Virus record (IMG/VR): IMGVR_UViG_3300042352_000346
Coordinates: 1-21,968 of that record
Reading direction: 5' to 3' (one strand)
Length of the DNA stretch: 21,968 bases
From: a virus
Made by a program: the position numbers and the translations under genes. This document shows positions 21,205 through 21,968 of the stretch, one piece after another (position 1 is the first letter of the stretch; each line of letters starts with the position of its first letter). The notes beneath the pieces are model-generated. The model was not told the origin of the DNA. It saw only the letters and a program-made list of their open reading frames with translations, and did no database searches.

Positions 21205-21260
21205 CCGTCCAGCCCTCCTTTGAAAATTGTATTGTCTTGCGTAGTCATTAAACTACAAAC
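21205..21260 (-). promoter_or_regulatory. Promoter/operator candidate for the ribbon-helix-helix gene
   Basis: The 99-base gap between the two minus-strand genes contains an inverted repeat, GTAGT (21241-21245) and ACTAC (21252-21256), around an AT-rich centre. On the minus strand a TACAAT or GACAAT -10-like box follows. Palindromes of this kind are usual ribbon-helix-helix operators. The -35 is unclear, so confidence is limited. Confidence 0.35.
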
Positions 21261-21289
21261 GACCACGCCATGATGGGGCACTCTACCCT

Positions 21290-21547
21290 TTATTTCCCCG
21301 AACGCAAATGGGGTGGGGGAGTCTCCGCAACCCGCAGCTCCATCGCGGGTCCGCTGTAGTCGGTCGGGTAGAGAACAAGTGGTCGTTTCCTGTTTTTCAC
21401 GGCGTCGGCCCGTATGAGGCTAGCTACATACTGAGTGCTGGTGAGACTCAGGGCCTCGGCGCGTTGGCGCATCACGCCAAAGATCGCGTGTTCGATCTTG
21501 ATGGTGTGGTTTTCCGCAGTCGGGTTCTCGGGGCGTCCTTTTCCCAT
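21290..21547 (-). CDS. Second ribbon-helix-helix-like regulator
   Basis: An 85-residue protein. HTIKIEHAIFGVMRQRAEAL followed by SLTSTQYVASLIRADA has the strand-helix-turn-helix pattern of ribbon-helix-helix proteins, and the C-terminal half is Pro-rich and has no known domain. I use the ATG at 21547 (MGKGRPENPTAENHT); the frame runs further back to a TTG at 21583, which would add an unlikely Lys-rich leader inside the AT-rich control region. It is transcribed away from the excisionase-like gene, so the two share a divergent control region. It is likely a lysogeny regulator; this is inferred from context. Confidence 0.6.
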   Translation of the reverse strand: MGKGRPENPTAENHTIKIEHAIFGVMRQRAEALSLTSTQYVASLIRADAVKNRKRPLVLYPTDYSGPAMELRVAETPPPHLRSGK

Positions 21548-21647
21548 GTGCGTAAGTTTCGCCCTATTTTTACGCAGTTTCAAATTTTATCAAAAAATCT
21601 CTTGCAATATACGCTACGCGCTTATAAAAAGCTAAACCATACGACCA
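21548..21647. promoter_or_regulatory. AT-rich divergent control region of the lysogeny genes
   Basis: This 100-base gap lies between divergent genes and is markedly AT-rich (26 of 80 bases G or C in 21561-21640). For the + strand, TTGCAA (21602-21607) and TATAAA (21623-21628) are 15 bases apart, a short spacing. For the minus strand, TTGATA (21588-21593) and an A-rich -10-like box at 21567-21572 are also about 15 apart. It is the best candidate here for a switch promoter pair, but the boxes are imperfect. Confidence 0.4.
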
Positions 21648-21890
21648 ATGAACAACACGGAACTCCTCAATAAAACTCAGTTGGCTGAGCGTTTAGGCCG
21701 CTCGAAGGGCTATGTCAGCGCCATGTGCAGGGCTGGATTCTCGACGCCATGCGGTCGCACTACGCTCAAGTCAGCCATCGAATGGATGGCTGAAAACCCT
21801 GACTTCCGCGTGGCCGACGCCTACGCCCCAGCGCCGATCACTTCCCGAAAGAAATCTTCTGCAAAAACTCGGCAGACTGCGATGGCCTGA
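21648..21890 (+). CDS. Excisionase-like small DNA-binding protein
   Basis: An 80-residue protein with a helix-turn-helix at about residues 9-27 (KTQLAERLGRSKGYVSAMCR) and a helical ALKSAIEW-like segment ending the fold near residue 50. The C-terminal tail is basic and Ser/Ala-rich. Its size and its place next to an integrase gene suggest an Xis or Cro-like role. The last 53 bases overlap the integrase gene on the other strand, so the tail sequence is partly dictated by the integrase C-terminus. The ATG has no Shine-Dalgarno. It could equally be a regulator of early genes. Confidence 0.55.
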   Translation: MNNTELLNKTQLAERLGRSKGYVSAMCRAGFSTPCGRTTLKSAIEWMAENPDFRVADAYAPAPITSRKKSSAKTRQTAMA

Positions 21891-21968
21891 CCCGCTGATA
21901 CAAGCGATGCACCGCCGGACCACTATGATGCACAAAGGCCATAGCGACAGCCTGGGGGACTCCCGCAA
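21838..21968 (-). CDS. Tyrosine integrase, C-terminal 42 residues (partial)
   Basis: Read leftward from the window edge, the frame gives AGVPQAVAMAFVHHSGPAVH, then RLYQRVRP and a stop at 21838-21840. This is the end of a tyrosine recombinase: the box II segment (usually LxGHxSxxxTxxY) appears as FVHHSGPAVHRLY. The His (second of HH) and the nucleophile Tyr are nine residues apart, as in the family. The usual Gly before His is His here. Integrases insert phage DNA into the host chromosome by strand exchange at att sites. The Arg-containing catalytic core and the start lie outside the window. The 3' end overlaps the excisionase-like gene by 53 bases. Confidence 0.85.
   Translation of the reverse strand, partial: AGVPQAVAMAFVHHSGPAVHRLYQRVRPSQSAEFLQKISFGK

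Noticed and set aside
21308-21673. 121-residue + strand open frame
   Set aside because: It is antisense to the second ribbon-helix-helix gene and runs through the AT-rich control region.
21771-21968. 65-residue minus-strand open frame at the window edge
   Set aside because: It is in the wrong frame; the neighbouring minus frame gives a clear tyrosine integrase C-terminus.

Overview
The window is one arm of a temperate, tailed double-stranded DNA phage or prophage with a lambda-like head module and probably a siphovirus tail. Nearly every gene runs on the + strand in a packed late operon, and many junctions are 4-base ATGA or GTGA overlaps. The DNA is GC-rich. Shine-Dalgarno sequences are scarce, several genes have pyrimidine-rich or A/C-rich leaders, and CATGAAG-type dispersed repeats sit between genes. 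These traits, with the overall protein style, make me suspect a Verrucomicrobiota-type (PVC group) host. That is an inference; no host marker gene is present.

Layout. 50-2971: small terminase, GpA-type large terminase, a mini HAD phosphatase and a gpW-like protein. 3057-3132: a tRNA-Trp-like gene. 3171-6616: portal, prohead protease fused to a scaffold-like coiled coil, and major capsid protein, followed by a strong intrinsic terminator. 6696-9961: connector and tail-terminator candidates, a 33-residue mini-protein, two tandem paralogous beta-rich proteins, and a tail assembly chaperone pair joined by a textbook -1 frameshift site (CCCAAAC plus hairpin). 9988-17813: tape measure, tail-tip proteins, a very Ser/Thr-rich protein, a GT-A glycosyltransferase and a long tail fibre whose C-terminus differs in base composition. 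17810-19519: lysis cassette with small membrane proteins, a candidate unimolecular spanin and a GH108 endolysin. 19547-20991: metallophosphoesterase, winged-helix-like protein, a small unknown and a mini HExxH protein. 20999-21968: lysogeny-type region with two minus-strand ribbon-helix-helix regulators, a plus-strand excisionase-like protein, and the C-terminus of a tyrosine integrase on the minus strand.

The most striking signal is a recurring TTTGACA element just upstream of start codons. Eleven genes carry it (ten as TTGACA, one as TTGACT). In eight the gap to the ATG or GTG is exactly 13 nt; the other gaps are 14, 16 and 17 nt. Most of these genes lack a Shine-Dalgarno sequence. In three cases the TGA inside the motif is also the stop codon of the gene before. 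The element resembles a -35 box, but a matching -10 would fall inside the reading frame, so I read it as a start-associated sequence acting in translation, or as a very unusual transcription signal.
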